Positions 12,044 to 23,413 of a stretch of 64,000 nucleotides of DNA are shown here, piece by piece (within the stretch, counting starts at the first letter, position 1; every line of letters starts with the position of its first letter). Where the stretch lies: positions 2,302,096-2,366,095 of the forward strand of contig OY725499.1 of assembly GCA_963281255.1 (NCBI GenBank), given 5' to 3'. A model generated the notes under the pieces. It worked only from the letters and a program-made list of their open reading frames with translations. It searched no databases and had not been told where the DNA came from. Origin of the DNA: Aphrocallistes beatrix. Lineage: Eukaryota > Porifera > Hexactinellida > Sceptrulophora > Aphrocallistidae. The translations under genes and the position numbers were made by a program.

Positions 12044-12243
12044 NNNNNNNNNNNNNNNNNNNNNNNNNNNNNNNNNNNNNNNNNNNNNNNNNNNNNNNNN
12101 NNNNNNNNNNNNNNNNNNNNNNNNNNNNNNNNNNNNNNNNNNNNNNNNNNNNNNNNNNNNNNNNNNNNNNNNNNNNNNNNNNNNNNNNNNNNNNNNNNNN
12201 NNNNNNNNNNNNNNNNNNNNNNNNNNNNNNNNNNNNNNNNNNN
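12044..12243. other. assembly gap of 200 N
   Basis: Exactly 200 unspecified bases. The sequence on the left (TGTGTGAAAACC inverted) and right reads as the two arms of one palindrome, so the gap lies at the hairpin centre, where assembly often fails. Confidence 0.98.
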
Positions 12244-13059
12244 CCATATATGGATGTGTGAAAACCGAAAAATTAAAAAACTAGAAGCATTTAGGATAAG
12301 TCGATATGCTCAATTGATTCTTTATATATGACCACCTATTCAATAATAATACATTTCCCATGTCTAACGTTAACCAATTCCAAGTTATCAACATTATTAC
12401 CATATACGAAAAGGTGTGAAAACCGCAAAACTCATAAACCACAAATATTTCAAGTATGCCAATGTGACCAATGAATTCACCATATGCGACTTCCTATTCA
12501 ACAATAATACATTTCTCACCGAAATAACGACTAGTTATAGTGATAGGCAATAGACTCAAGTTACAGGACCCGAGTATGAGACCCTCCAGTCCTTAGTTAA
12601 AGGAGTCTATGGCGTAGGCTGAAAATTAATATCGATGAGTATTACGTTTGGTACATTTGGCATCACATTTCTGGTGAAATATGTATTATTGTTGAATAGG
12701 AAGTAGCATATGGTGATTTCATTGGCCGTATTGGAATACTTGAAATATTTGTGGTTTTTGAGTTTCTGCGGTTTTAACACCTTCCTATATATGGTAATCC
12801 CGTTAATAATTCGTAATTGGTTAGAGTTAGACGTGTAAAATGTACTATTGTTGGATAGAAAGTCATATATAAGGCGTCATTTGAGCGTATCGACTGATCT
12901 TAGTTATGTTTGGCTTTATTTATCCGCGGTTTTCACACCTCCATATATGGTGGTAATATCTCGACTCAGATGGTAAAATTAGCTTAGGCTGAAAACAGCC
13001 TACGCAACAAATGCTCTGCAATTAAGATTTTTTACGAATAGACCGATCAAGCGAAAAAT

Positions 13060-14130
13060 GATTATATTAGCATGTTTAGGCCACTGAATTTAGTTATCAT
13101 AATCATTTTGCCTGTACATTTTTTATTTTTTTTAACTATAAGGCATTTTTTTACAAATGCCTTGAAAAAACAGTTGCAAAGCCTGAAATTAATACTGGCA
13201 ATATTTGGGAAATCGTAGCCAGCGAAATCATGAATCTCATTAAAAGCCTTGAGAATATTTTTGTGCAGCATTTAACGCTTTTTAATTTGAAAAAAGCATA
13301 ACAATATAACGAGATGTCGTATAGATCTATTGGAGGAAATGATATCCCTCCTCGTGACAATTTCTCTGTGAATTCAGATTCTGGGAGGGATTCTGGTGGT
13401 TTATCATCGCAAACAATACCCTATTTTCGTGCAATATAGCCACAAATATAATATAGTGATGCTTTTAAATCGTAACCTCCCACTTCATGTGTCATTGATT
13501 AATGAAATCAAAAGTTCATTCAGAAACTCACCTTTCAGGTGCAGAACTGGAATAAAACGCACAACAAATGCAGGAGCACCAAAACAGGGGTTAATCATAC
13601 TTGCAAGGACCGATTTCGCTGACAGTGGTTGGTCAGTATTTAGAGCATTCTCAATTAAGTATTTTCCTTGGTATTGGGAACCTGGCTTAATGTGCATTTC
13701 GTCAAAAGAGATAAAGCAGCACTTCTGTCCCTCATTAAAACAAGGAAAAACATTGCGCAGTGTCCTTTCGCATTCTATTAATCCACTGGCAAGACCGTGC
13801 TTTCCAAAATATTCGTATATCGTATTGCGACAAGGCAAAACTAATAGCTCTCTTAAGGCTGTGTATGCATTTCTGCTGAGTAGGTATACTGCATGGGCCA
13901 TAAGATCTGGAGTATGTCGATTACTAACTAAAGCCAGGAGTTGCGTACCAATAAATTTAATTTGACGGCGTTTTTTCTCATCAATCTCATCAGTATCAAA
14001 TCGTCAAGTAGATTCAATAAAATATTTCCTGCAAAACCTACTTGTATTTGTGAACTAATATCTACCGCTGCTGTTTTCAAACGATTAAGTATGCAGTCTA
14101 TTTGCGAATATTTGGTGACGGTATTTTAAA
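13060..14130 (-). pseudogene. P-element/THAP9-like transposase remnant
   Basis: Read on the minus strand across several frames: RQIKFIGTQLLALVSN leads to the open stretch 13901-13485, containing PCRNTIYEYFGKHGLASG and CCFISFDEMHIKPGSQYQGKYL, whose FDEM carries the acidic residue expected in the RNase-H-like core. Further on, another frame gives YICGYIARK, a stop, and then FTEKLSRGGISFPPIDLYD, typical of the C-terminal part of P-type transposases. At least two frameshifts and a stop interrupt it, and no THAP zinc finger was found at the N-terminus, so it is dead. The family cuts and pastes DNA with a DDE active site. It lies between the arms of the large palindrome. Confidence 0.82.
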
Positions 14131-14239
14131 AGGCATTGATTATATCTCGCGTAGGTATCTTACTTTGTCGTCTATAGGCTTCAACATGGAAGTTGTCACT
14201 AATAAACAAGAAGGTTCAACCATTGGCGGTGTACCTGTC

Positions 14240-14300
14240 AATTTTACGTACTAATAATTCCTTCCCGAATGGGTACGTCTTATCCGAGTTCTACTGTATA
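14240..14300. repeat. fragment of a Tigger-like MITE end
   Basis: ACGTACTAATAATTCCTTCC...CCGAGTTCTACTGTA matches the right end of the element at 19300-19733 and the degenerate copy at 32284-32480. Confidence 0.65.
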
Positions 14301-15240
14301 TGAAAATGTTAAAACCACACAACTCAACTTCCGCAGATACTTGAGGTAAACCAATAAGTTGCCTATATCATGCTTAATTGACTTCGTATTAAACAATAAT
14401 ACATTTCACATGCAAACTCGAACCATATTCAAGATTTGGATATTATCACCATATATGGAGGTGTGAAAACCGCGGAATAAAAAAGCCAAACATAACTAAG
14501 ATCAGTCGATACGCTCAAATGACGCCTTATATATGACTTCCTATCCAACAATAGTACATTTTACATATCTAACTCTAACCAATTACGAATTATTAACGGG
14601 ATTACCATATATGGGGAAGTGTTAAAACCGCAGAAAATATTTCAAGTATTCCAATATGGCCAATAAAATCACCATATGTTACTTCCTATTCAATAATAAT
14701 ACATATAGTATCACCAAGAATGTGATGCCAAATGTACCAAACGTAATACTCATCGATATTAATTTTCAGCCTAATTTTACCGTAAAACGAAGTTGAAAGT
14801 CCGAGGATTTTAGAAGTCCGTGCTTTAATATGTGAAATGGTTCGGTGCAACGCCCTAACATCTACGCTTTTCAGCTCCCCCAATGTTGTAATTTTTTGAA
14901 GGATTTTATAATATTACCATCAACTTTGATTAATGTTTCAAAAAAAGTTCTAAGATACTACTCTTAGAATTCTTCTTAGAATGATACCAATTCTAAGTAT
15001 ATTTCTTAAAATCCGTGAAGAATTTCAAGATTAAGAATTCTAAGAAAAAAATGCGATTCTAAGAACTATTCCAAGATTCGATCAAATTCTAAGAATAATT
15101 CTTAGAATTCGTAAAGAGTTTGATGTCACATAAGTATTTATGAATTCTAAGAATTTCATCGCAATTCTAAGAAATATTATTAGAATGGCATTTAGAATTA
15201 GATTAAGAAAAATTCTAAGAACTTTAGTGAATGAGGCCCC

Positions 15241-18200
15241 AGGTCACAAAACTACACCAAATGAGAATAATTGATTTTGCTCTTGGGGTACAGAACTACC
15301 CCAAATGGGAATACTCTATGGTTGCTCTTGGGGTACTAAACTACCCCAAATGAGAATAGTCTATGGTTGCTCTTGGGGTACAGAACTACCCCAAATGGGA
15401 ATACTCTATGGTTGCTCTTGGGGTACTAAACTACCCCAAATGAGAATAGTCTATGGTTGCTCTTGGGGTACAGAACTACCCCAAATGGGAATACTCTATG
15501 GTTGCTCTTGGGGTACTAAACTACCCCAAATGAGAATAGTCTATGGTTGCTCTTGGGGTACAGAACTACCCCAAATGAGAATACTCTATGGCTGCTCTTG
15601 GGGTACTAAACTACCCCAAATGAGAATAGTCTATGGTTGCTCTTGGGGTACAGAACTACCCCAAATGAGAATACTCTATGGCTGCTCTTGGGGTACTAAA
15701 CTACCCCAAATGAGAATAGTCTATGGTTGCTCTTGGGGTACAGAACTACCCCAAATGAGAATACTCTATGGCTGCTCTTGGGGTACAGAACTACCCCAAA
15801 TGAGAATAGTCTATGGTTGCTCTTGGGGTACTAAACTACCCCAAATGAGAATAGTCTATGGTTGCTCTTGGGGTACAGAACTACCCCAAATGAGAATAGT
15901 CTATGGTTGCTCTTGGGGTACAGAACTACCCCAAATGAGAATACTCTATGGCTGCTCTTGGGGTACTAAACTACCCCAAATGAGAATAGTCTATGGTTGC
16001 TCTTGGGGTACAGAACTACCCCAAATGGGAATACTCTATGGTTGCTCTTGGGGTACTAAACTACCCCAAATGAGAATAGTCTATGGTTGCTCTTGGGGTA
16101 CAGAACTACCCCAAATGGGAATACTCTATGGTTGCTCTTGGGGTACTAAACTACCCCAAATGAGAATAGTCTATGGTTGCTCTTGGGGTACAGAACTACC
16201 CCAAATGAGAATACTCTATGGCTGCTCTTGGGGTACTAAACTACCCCAAATGAGAATAGTCTATGGTTGCTCTTGGGGTACAGAACTACCCCAAATGAGA
16301 ATACTCTATGGCTGCTCTTGGGGTACTAAACTACCCCAAATGAGAATAGTCTATGGTTGCTCTTGGGGTACAGAACTACCCCAAATGAGAATACTCTATG
16401 GCTGCTCTTGGGGTACAGAACTACCCCAAATGAGAATAGTCTATGGTTGCTCTTGGGGTACTAAACTACCCCAAATGAGAATAGTCTATGGTTGCTCTTG
16501 GGGTACAGAACTACCCCAAATGAGAATAGTCTATGGTTGCTCTTGGGGTACAGAACTACCCCAAATGAGAATACTCTATGGCTGCTCTTGGGGTACTAAA
16601 CTACCCCAAATGAGAATAGTCTATGGTTGCTCTTGGGGTACTAAACTACCCCAAATGAGAATAGTCTATGGTTGCTCTTGGGGTACTAAACTACCCCAAA
16701 TGAGAATAGTCTATGGTTGCTCTTGGGGTACTAAACTACCCCAAATGAGAATAGTCTATGGTTGCTCTTGGGGTACTAAACTACCCCAAATGAGAATAGT
16801 CTATGGTTGCTCTTGGGGTACAGAACTACCTCAAATGGGAATACTCTATGGCTGCTCTTGGGGTACTAAACTACCCCAAATGAGAATAGTCTATGGTTGC
16901 TCTTGGGGTACAGAACTACCCCAAATGAGAATACTCTATGGCTGCTCTTGGGGTACAGAACTACCCCAAATGAGAATAGTCTATGGTTGCTCTTGGGGTA
17001 CTAAACTACCCCAAATGAGAATAGTCTATGGTTGCTCTTGGGGTACTAAACTACCCCAAATGAGAATAGTCTATGGTTGCTCTTGGGGTACAGAACTACC
17101 CCAAATGAGAATACTCTATGGCTGCTCTTGGGGTACTAAACTACCCCAAATGAGAATAGTCTATGGTTGCTCTTGGGGTACAGAACTACCCCAAATGAGA
17201 ATACTCTATGGCTGCTCTTGGGGTACAGAACTACCCCAAATGAGAATAGTCTATGGTTGCTCTTGGGGTACTAAACTACCCCAAATGAGAATAGTCTATG
17301 GTTGCTCTTGGGGTACAGAACTACCCCAAATGAGAATAGTCTATGGTTGCTCTTGGGGTACAGAACTACCCCAAATGAGAATACTCTATGGCTGCTCTTG
17401 GGGTACTAAACTACCCCAAATGAGAATAGTCTATGGTTGCTCTTGGGGTACTAAACTACCCCAAATGAGAATAGTCTATGGTTGCTCTTGGGGTACTAAA
17501 CTACCCCAAATGAGAATAGTCTATGGTTGCTCTTGGGGTACTAAATTACCCCAAATGAGAATAGTCTATGGTTGCTCTTGGGGTACTAAACTACCCCAAA
17601 TGAGAATAGTCTATGGTTGCTCTTGGGGTACAGAACTACCTCAAATGGGAATACTCTATGGCTGCTCTTGGGGTACTAAACTACCCCAAATGAGAATAGT
17701 CTATGGTTGCTCTTGGGGTACTAAACTACCCCAAATGGGAATACTCTATGGTTGCTCTTGGGGTACAGAACTACCCCAAATGAGAATACTCTATGGCTGC
17801 TCTTGGGGTACAGAACTACCCCAAATGAGAATACTCTATGGCTGCTCTTGGGGTACAGAACTACCCCAAATGAGAATAGCCTATGGTTGCTCTTGGGGTA
17901 CTAAACTACCCCAAATGAGAATAGTCTATGGTTGCTCTTGGGGTACAGAACTACCCCAAATGAGAATACTCTATGGCTGCTCTTGGGGTACTAAACTACC
18001 CCAAATGAGAATAGCCTATGGTTGCTCTTGGGGTACTAAACTACCCCAAATGAGAATAGTCTATGGTTGCTCTTGGGGTACTAAACTACCCCAAATGAGA
18101 ATAGTCTATGGTTGCTCTTGGGGTACTAAACTACCCCAAATGAGAATAGTCTATGGTTGCTCTTGGGGTACAGAACTACCCCAAATGAGAATACTCTATG

Positions 18201-18975
18201 GCTGCTCTTGGGGTACAGAACTACCCCAAATGGGAATACTCTATGGCTGCTCTTGGGGTACAGAACTACCCCAAATGGGAATACTCTATGGTTGCTCTTG
18301 GGGTACTAAACTACCCCAAATGAGAATAGCCTATGGTTGCTCTTGGGGTACTAAACTACCCCAAATGAGAATAGTCTATGGTTGCTCTTGGGGTACAGAA
18401 CTACCCCAAATGAGAATACTCTATGGCTGCTCTTGGGGTACAGAACTACCCCAAATGGGAATACTCTATGGCTGCTCTTGGGGTACAGAACTACCCCAAA
18501 TGGGAATACTCTATGGTTGCTCTTGGGGTACAGAACTACCCCAAATGAGAATACTCTATGGCTGCTCTTGGGGTACAGAACTACCCCAAATGAGAATAGT
18601 CTATGGTTGCTCTTGGGGTACTAAACTACCCCAAATGAGAATAGTCTATGGCTGCTCTTGGGGTACTAAACTACCCCAAATGAGAATAGTCTATGGTTGC
18701 TCTTGGGGTACAGAACTACCCCAAATGAGAATAGTCTATGGTTGCTCTTGGGGTACTAAACTACCCCAAATGAGAATAGTCTATGGTTGCTCTTGGGGTA
18801 CTAAACTACCCCAAATGAGAATAGTATATGGTTGCTCTTGGGGTACAGAACTACCCCAAATGAGAATACTCTATGGCTGCTCTTGGGGTACAGAACTACC
18901 CCAAATGGGAATACTCTATGGTTGCTCTTGGGGTGCAAAACAACCCCTAATTTTATGGGGTAGATTTTTACCCCA
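15241..18975. repeat. 45-bp satellite array, about 82 units
   Basis: A tandem array with a strict 45-bp period. Each unit contains TTGGGGTA, six bases (CTAAAC or CAGAAC) and TACCCCAA, then ATGAGAATAGTCTATGG TTGCTC or a close variant. Units alternate in two types over much of the array (90-bp dimers), and blocks of units recur at offsets of 630, 540 and 270 bp, showing recent block duplication. Because 45 is divisible by three and no unit carries a stop, one plus-strand frame stays open from 15305 to 19021 (1238 codons). There is no start context, unique domain or non-repeat coding sequence, so I treat it as a satellite. The first and last units are degenerate. Confidence 0.95.
18956..18975. 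repeat. TGGGGTA-N6-TACCCCA palindrome beside the array
   Basis: Perfect arms with spacer GATTTT, just beyond the last recognisable satellite unit. The spacer differs from those inside the array. Confidence 0.85.
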
Positions 18976-19019
18976 AAAGCATACATGTTCAAATTTTCTA
19001 CGAAGTCTTTCGAGGGTTT

Positions 19020-19297
19020 AAAAGTAATAATATGAATATTTTACAAGTTATTAACATATTGATACATATTTTCACACCTTTTGAAAAAATTCTTATTTAA
19101 TGCTAAAAGCGAGCTCTCAACGACTAATATAGGATATTTTAATATGTAGATTCCGATTTTTGCACTTTAAAAGTGATAATATGCGAATGTTATGAGTTAT
19201 TACATAAGTTTATATACCTACATATTTTCACACTTTTTGAAAATATTTCATTTTGAGTTAAAAGCGAGTTCTCAACGGGTAATCTAAGGTATTTTAA
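19020..19297 (+). repeat. C-family tandem repeat, about 120-bp units
   Basis: Two-plus units each with AGCGAGYTCTCAACG, TATTTTAATATGTAGATTCC, GATTTTTxCAC, AAAGTxATAATATGAAT and TTTTCACACCTTTTGAAAA. More units at 19740-19861 and 20166-20330 follow after inserted MITEs, and the whole array recurs inverted at 24820-25150. Confidence 0.75.
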
Positions 19298-19299
19298 TA

Positions 19300-19733
19300 C
19301 AGTAGTACTCGGTTAGTACGTACCCCTCCGGCAAGCGGAAAAAAGTACGTACTATCCGTAAGTACGTAATAACCGAGTTGATATTGCATAAGAATCTATA
19401 CATAGGCGTAGCTAGGGCCAAGTTAGTGGTGGGGCACATACTAGGGGAAGTTCCCCCTCACGCGCGCAAGTTTAACTAAGATCTCATTAAATAGGTTGAA
19501 TAAGAAGTAGGAATGGGAGGAGCTCCGCATCTGCATTGGCATCCATGGAGCTCCGCCTGATTTTCAGCTCCGTCTTCACATCCGGAACCGAGGATGTTGA
19601 ATATACGTCCATTCCTAATAAAAAGTGGTGGGGCAAGTGCCCCACCTTGCCCTACTGACGCTACGCCTATGAATCTATATAATAAATGAATTTTGGTTCA
19701 GAAAAATGAGTACGTACTAACCGAGTTCTACTG
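19300..19733. mobile_element. Tigger/pogo-like MITE with nested insert
   Basis: Ends CAGTAGTACTCGGTTAGTAC and, inverted, CAGTAGAACTCGGTTAGTAC, with TA on both sides (19298-19299, 19734-19735). A hAT-type MITE (19401-19671) is nested inside. Related fragments lie at 14240-14300 and 32284-32480. No transposase. Confidence 0.85.
19401..19671. mobile_element. hAT-type MITE, 271 bp, nested
   Basis: Ends CATAGGCGTAGCTAGGGC and, inverted, CATAGGCGTAGCGTCAGTAG. Direct repeat AATCTATA at 19393-19400 and 19672-19679 is the 8-bp target duplication. It contains a GTGGGGCA...TGCCCCAC hairpin near the right end. Confidence 0.88.
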
Positions 19734-19863
19734 TATGTGGAATCCGATTTTTCACATTTTCAAAGTAATAATGTGAATATTTTACGAGTTATTAGCATAT
19801 ATATATATATACATATTTTACACCTTTTGAAAAATCTTCTTAGCGAGCTTTCAACGACTATTA

Positions 19864-20163
19864 CAGTACACCCTCGCTAATCCGAACACTTCATTCTTAC
19901 AATCCGAACACCCGAAATATAATCTTATTCGCCTCTATGCTTTAAATCAACGTTTATTAATTATATATTTCAATAAGATTGAGAAACCTCATTAAAGAAG
20001 CAATTATAACAAATTATTATCCTTAATATTCTAACAATTCAAATTTTTTATAGTTAATACCCCATTTAATTAGTGTTATTTCACTAATCGGAACAAATTC
20101 ACTAATCCGAACGATTTTTTCGATCATTGGCACAGAGCTGTTCGGATTAGCGAGGGTGTACTG
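19864..20163. mobile_element. Tigger/pogo-like MITE, 300 bp
   Basis: Ends CAGTACACCCTCGCTAATCC and, inverted, the same sequence, with TA target duplication at 19862-19863 and 20164-20165. It has split the C-family array. A degenerate relative lies at 32521-32641. Confidence 0.88.
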
Positions 20164-20165
20164 TA

Positions 20166-20340
20166 TAGGGTATTTTAATATGTAGATTCCAAATTTCATA
20201 CTTGGAATGCCCTAAAATGAGTATTTCCCGATGAATTCCGATATTCACATTTCTTATTGCTTCGAGTCACTTTCTGGAGCTGCACTATCGGTGTGTCGAC
20301 CGACATTTTTTAGTTCTGGTAGGGACATAGGGACATAGGG
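20166..20340 (+). repeat. C-family end unit
   Basis: Continues the C array and ends in GAGTCACTTTCTGGAGCTGC ... GTGTCGACCGACATTTTTTA. The same end appears inverted at 24832-24885, so the C family has a defined terminus. Confidence 0.7.
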
Positions 20341-21420
20341 CTGATAGACCATGGTCCTACCAATTCTTTTTTATAGATATTAGCTTCTATTGTTCACGAT
20401 ACAAATTGTCCAAAATGCCTCTATCCATACCCATCCCGAGTGCACGCCCCTGTATTGCGGCCCGCCACTAAATGGTATGAAGCAGTTGCGGCCCGAAGTA
20501 AATATAGTTGGACAGCCCTGCTTTAGGGGATGCCAATTAAAACGAAATCGCCTTTCGATATACCTTTTGGAAAGTGAATTACAAAATTGTATGCTAGTTT
20601 TTTTCAGAATTAGGATGCAAAAAGCGGGTACATAGTAATTTTGAAAAATATGTATTTTATAAAAGGTCTATTTGACAATTTGAAACATTTCAAAGTGCAG
20701 ACTATCAGCAGTTGTTTAGTAAGTGGCAATACATAATCCCAGCTATGAAAGCTGGAGATACTACTATAATCTGCTGCCCTGTACCAAAAACCTACATACA
20801 TTATTTTAATTGTAGTTTATATTGAAAATTTTACAAATTGACAATGAATAACAGGTCTGTAGTAATATCGAATACACCTATATAGGACATAATCACGGTT
20901 ATACGTATACTGACCCAGCTCAATAGTTATTTGATCAACGATTGAATATATTACATTGCCAGAGTATTTCGAGCCGCAATAAATGCCCATAGACATAAAG
21001 GATGTACATCCTGCCCAGTGGCGGTCCCAAGGGGGGGGGGGGGGGGGGCATCCGGGGCATTTGCCACGAGTTTGATTTTGCGGCCCATCTATTGTGGTGC
21101 TATTTCATACTTGTACTCATGTTTAACCGATGTAATGCTGACATTCCAAGGTTTAGATAGCCTATTAGTTAAATTGGCAACTTATACGTCTTTCCCCGAA
21201 TAGACGCCGGGGCTTGAATAAGCGCAGTTATTCAGGGAAAGACGGTAAATTGAATTCGGATATCAAAACGCTTTTTAACTTTCCAAGGAAGGAACCAAAG
21301 TGTTCGAATAACCGAGGGTGTGCACTGTCTTGATCTAAGAGAAGTACATTAATTAAGATTAGTGATTAGGCTAAGAAAATATTTCAAATATTTTATATTT
21401 GTTCTGGCCTTATATTATAT
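20341..21420. other. intergenic with repeat fragments
   Basis: Holds a hAT-like end near 20455-20525 (GCGGCCCG...GTTGGACAGCCCTGCTTTA), an 18-G homopolymer at 21031-21048, and a fragment of the GAATAAGCGC Tigger-like family at 21195-21310. No gene. Confidence 0.5.
21031..21048 (+). repeat. poly(G) tract, 18 G
   Basis: Uninterrupted G run in AT-rich DNA; length is probably unreliable in the assembly. Confidence 0.9.
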
Positions 21421-22118
21421 ACAAGCGCTTCGCTTGCTTGCGCTGCGCGGCTGGCGGACACTTTGTGTCCGCCGGAGGCGCCCTTTGGGCGCCTGTGGTC
21501 ACCATCATGGGTTTACTAGGATTTTCCAATCCGGCACTTTTTTGGAGGTGATAAAAGCTATATGGCACCCAAACAGTGGTTTATCTTGTAATTCCACGGG
21601 TGATAGCAACCCGGGACCAAAATCGAACCACACTGCAAGCACCTTGGCTCCTCGGACGATACCAAGCTGGCACTTATAAGTGCCGAACGAGCACCTAGAT
21701 AAACCCCTGGTCACCATTGATTAATTATAAGGGAAATAATATCTCTAAATACGTCTGTCCTACTATTATAATCGATATCGCACGAAAAATCACCATATTT
21801 ATCAATTTTAAAATTTTAATGAGTAATGATGACGTCATAACAAAGTAATGAGTCATCATTTTTTGATGATTGTATCATATGTGAGGTATGTTAGTATACA
21901 GAAGCTATTAAAATTTCAGCCTTCTATCTCCTATAATGGCTGAGTTATGCTCGAATAACTGTGTTGCTTAACTTTTAAAAATGTGACAATGACGTCATAA
22001 TTCCATGATGAGTCGACATTTTTCTCTGAACTCAGAACTTACTGGAGCCATAGCCAAAAGACTCCCACATGCCAAAATCAGCCTTCTGCGCCCGGCAGTT
22101 TCTTCAATCAATTCGTTA
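21421..22118 (-). mobile_element. A-family element, interrupted
   Basis: Full-length A in minus orientation from the tail (ACAAGCGCTTCGCTTGC) to the head (CAATCAATTCGTTA). A 204-bp hAT-type MITE splits it at 21506. It forms a head-to-head pair with 22197-22687. Confidence 0.85.
21506..21709. mobile_element. hAT-type MITE, 204 bp, 8-bp TSD
   Basis: Ends CATGGGTTTACTAGG and, inverted, CAGGGGTTTATCTAGG, with the direct repeat GTCACCAT at 21498-21505 and 21710-21717. The uninterrupted A sequence elsewhere supports the site. Confidence 0.85.
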
Positions 22119-22196
22119 CAGATATATATATATATATCCTTACTATTAAAACTCGATTATTGTTTGTGTATATGTGTATATATATATATATATCTG

Positions 22197-22687
22197 TAAC
22201 GAATTGATTGAAGAAACTGCCAGGCACAGAAAGCTGATTTTTGGCATGTGGAAGTCTTTTGGCTATGGCTCCAGTAAGTTCTGAGCTCAGACGAAAATGT
22301 CGACTCATCATGGAATTATGACGTCATTGTCACATTTTTAAAAGTTAAGCAATACAGTTATTCGAGCACAACTCAGCCATTATAGGAGATAGAAGGCTCA
22401 AATTTTAATAGAATCTGTATACTAACATATTCCACATATGGTACAACTCTCATCCAAATATGATGACTCATCATTCTGTTATGACGTCATCATTACTCAT
22501 CAAAATTTTAAAAATTGACAAATTCGGTAATTTTTCGTGCGAAATCGATTATACCAGTAGGACAGACATATTTAGAGATGCTATCTCCCTTATAATTAAC
22601 CAATGTGACCCCAGGCGACCGAAGGGAGCCTCCGGCGGACACAAAGTGTTCGCCAGCCGCGCAGCCAAGCAAGCGAAGCGCGCTTGT
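22197..22687 (+). mobile_element. A-family element, full length (491 bp)
   Basis: Complete head, body and tail, embedded in TATATA tracts. Beyond them, CCTTACTATTAAAACTCGAT (left, 22138) and its inverse (right, about 22712-22730) may be the true outer ends. Body carries TGACGTCA at about 22319 and 22478 and TGACTCA at about 22462. Confidence 0.85.
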
Positions 22688-22798
22688 ATATATATAAATA
22701 TACAATAATCGAGTTTTAATAGTAAGGATATATATATAAATAAATATACATTAATCGAGTTTTAATAGTAAGGATTTACTTGTTTTTTCGTTGGTAAG

Positions 22799-23176
22799 AG
22801 AGATCCACAAGAATCTCTGAACCTAATTCTGCATCCCCTACCATCTAACAACAACAGCTTTTACCTGCATCCTGACTGGCTTCTGAATGGCAGTGACAGT
22901 AAACTCCTAACTCTTGCTACCTCCTTCATTGCAACTTCAGATCGTCTCTCCGACCTAGAGAAGCTGTACCGCCACAACGCACAGCTCAACTTTCTCCAAA
23001 CGACTCAGTTCCCGTCTCTCCTGCCCTTCGTCAACTTCGTCATATTCACTGATGATTCAGAGGTTCGGCTGATCAGAGCTGAGTACCAGAGTGTCACTCC
23101 CTGTCCCATACCCCCAACCCCGACCCCCTCGCCCCCTCTCCTCTCGCCTTGTGCTAGACAGGCAGAATGCTTCTGA
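22799..23176 (+). CDS. 3'-terminal coding exon of an unidentified gene
   Basis: After a possible AG acceptor at 22797-22798 one frame is open for about 125 codons to TGA at 23174-23176. It reads RDPQESLNLILHPLPSNN, FYLHPDWLLNGSDSKLL, LATSFIATSDRLSDLEKL, FVNFVIFTDDSEVRLI and ends in a proline-rich tail (TPCPIPPTPTPSPPLLSP). The GC content and codon-like composition rise sharply against the AT-rich repeats upstream and resemble the neighbouring genes. There is no suitable start codon, so upstream exons are expected, perhaps beyond the repeat block at 15-22.7 kb. I do not recognise the protein. It ends about 240 bp before RBMX2 on the same strand. Confidence 0.55.
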   Translation, partial: RDPQESLNLILHPLPSNNNSFYLHPDWLLNGSDSKLLTLATSFIATSDRLSDLEKLYRHNAQLNFLQTTQFPSLLPFVNFVIFTDDSEVRLIRAEYQSVTPCPIPPTPTPSPPLLSPCARQAECF

Positions 23177-23413
23177 CCTGTAACAACAAGAACTGATTAA
23201 TTCTTGTGTAAATTTGGGAAATTGATATCAGCAACTCCGCGAATGTTTGTAACATTTATTCTCATTTTGTTTCCTAGTTTCCTAGAGTGTTTTCTGCCAT
23301 TTACGACAAAGACGCGTTAATGGAGTTTTTGTATCAGAACTTAGAGCCAATCCTGTAATGGGAGATTTGCATTGTTATTTTGTGCTGATATTGTATGTTT
23401 AGCACAGGGCGCT

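Larger units (their letters stand above)
11090..15240. mobile_element. P-type transposon remnant inside nested palindromes
   Basis: The ends carry inverted GGTATTCACTAAAGTTC (11162) and its counterpart near 15225, followed by many TTCTTAGAAT subterminal repeats. Inside, 11440-12000 is the inverse of 12244-12607, and 12620-12985 is the inverse of about 14430-14790. The unique core (13000-14250) holds a decayed P-element-like transposase. No target duplication was found, so the outer limits are approximate, and the whole may be two or more nested elements. Confidence 0.72.

Noticed and set aside
12020..12261. Frames across the N gap
   Set aside because: They consist of unknown bases.
13396..13965. 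189-residue plus-strand protein
   Set aside because: It is the antisense of the P-type transposase remnant, whose minus-strand frame has recognisable motifs.
15241..18975. CRISPR-like array
   Set aside because: Strict tandem repeats with no variable spacers, in animal DNA.
15305..19021. 1238-residue protein of 15-residue repeats
   Set aside because: The frame is a by-product of a stop-free 45-bp satellite; there is no unique domain and the variants look like satellite drift. Listed as a repeat.
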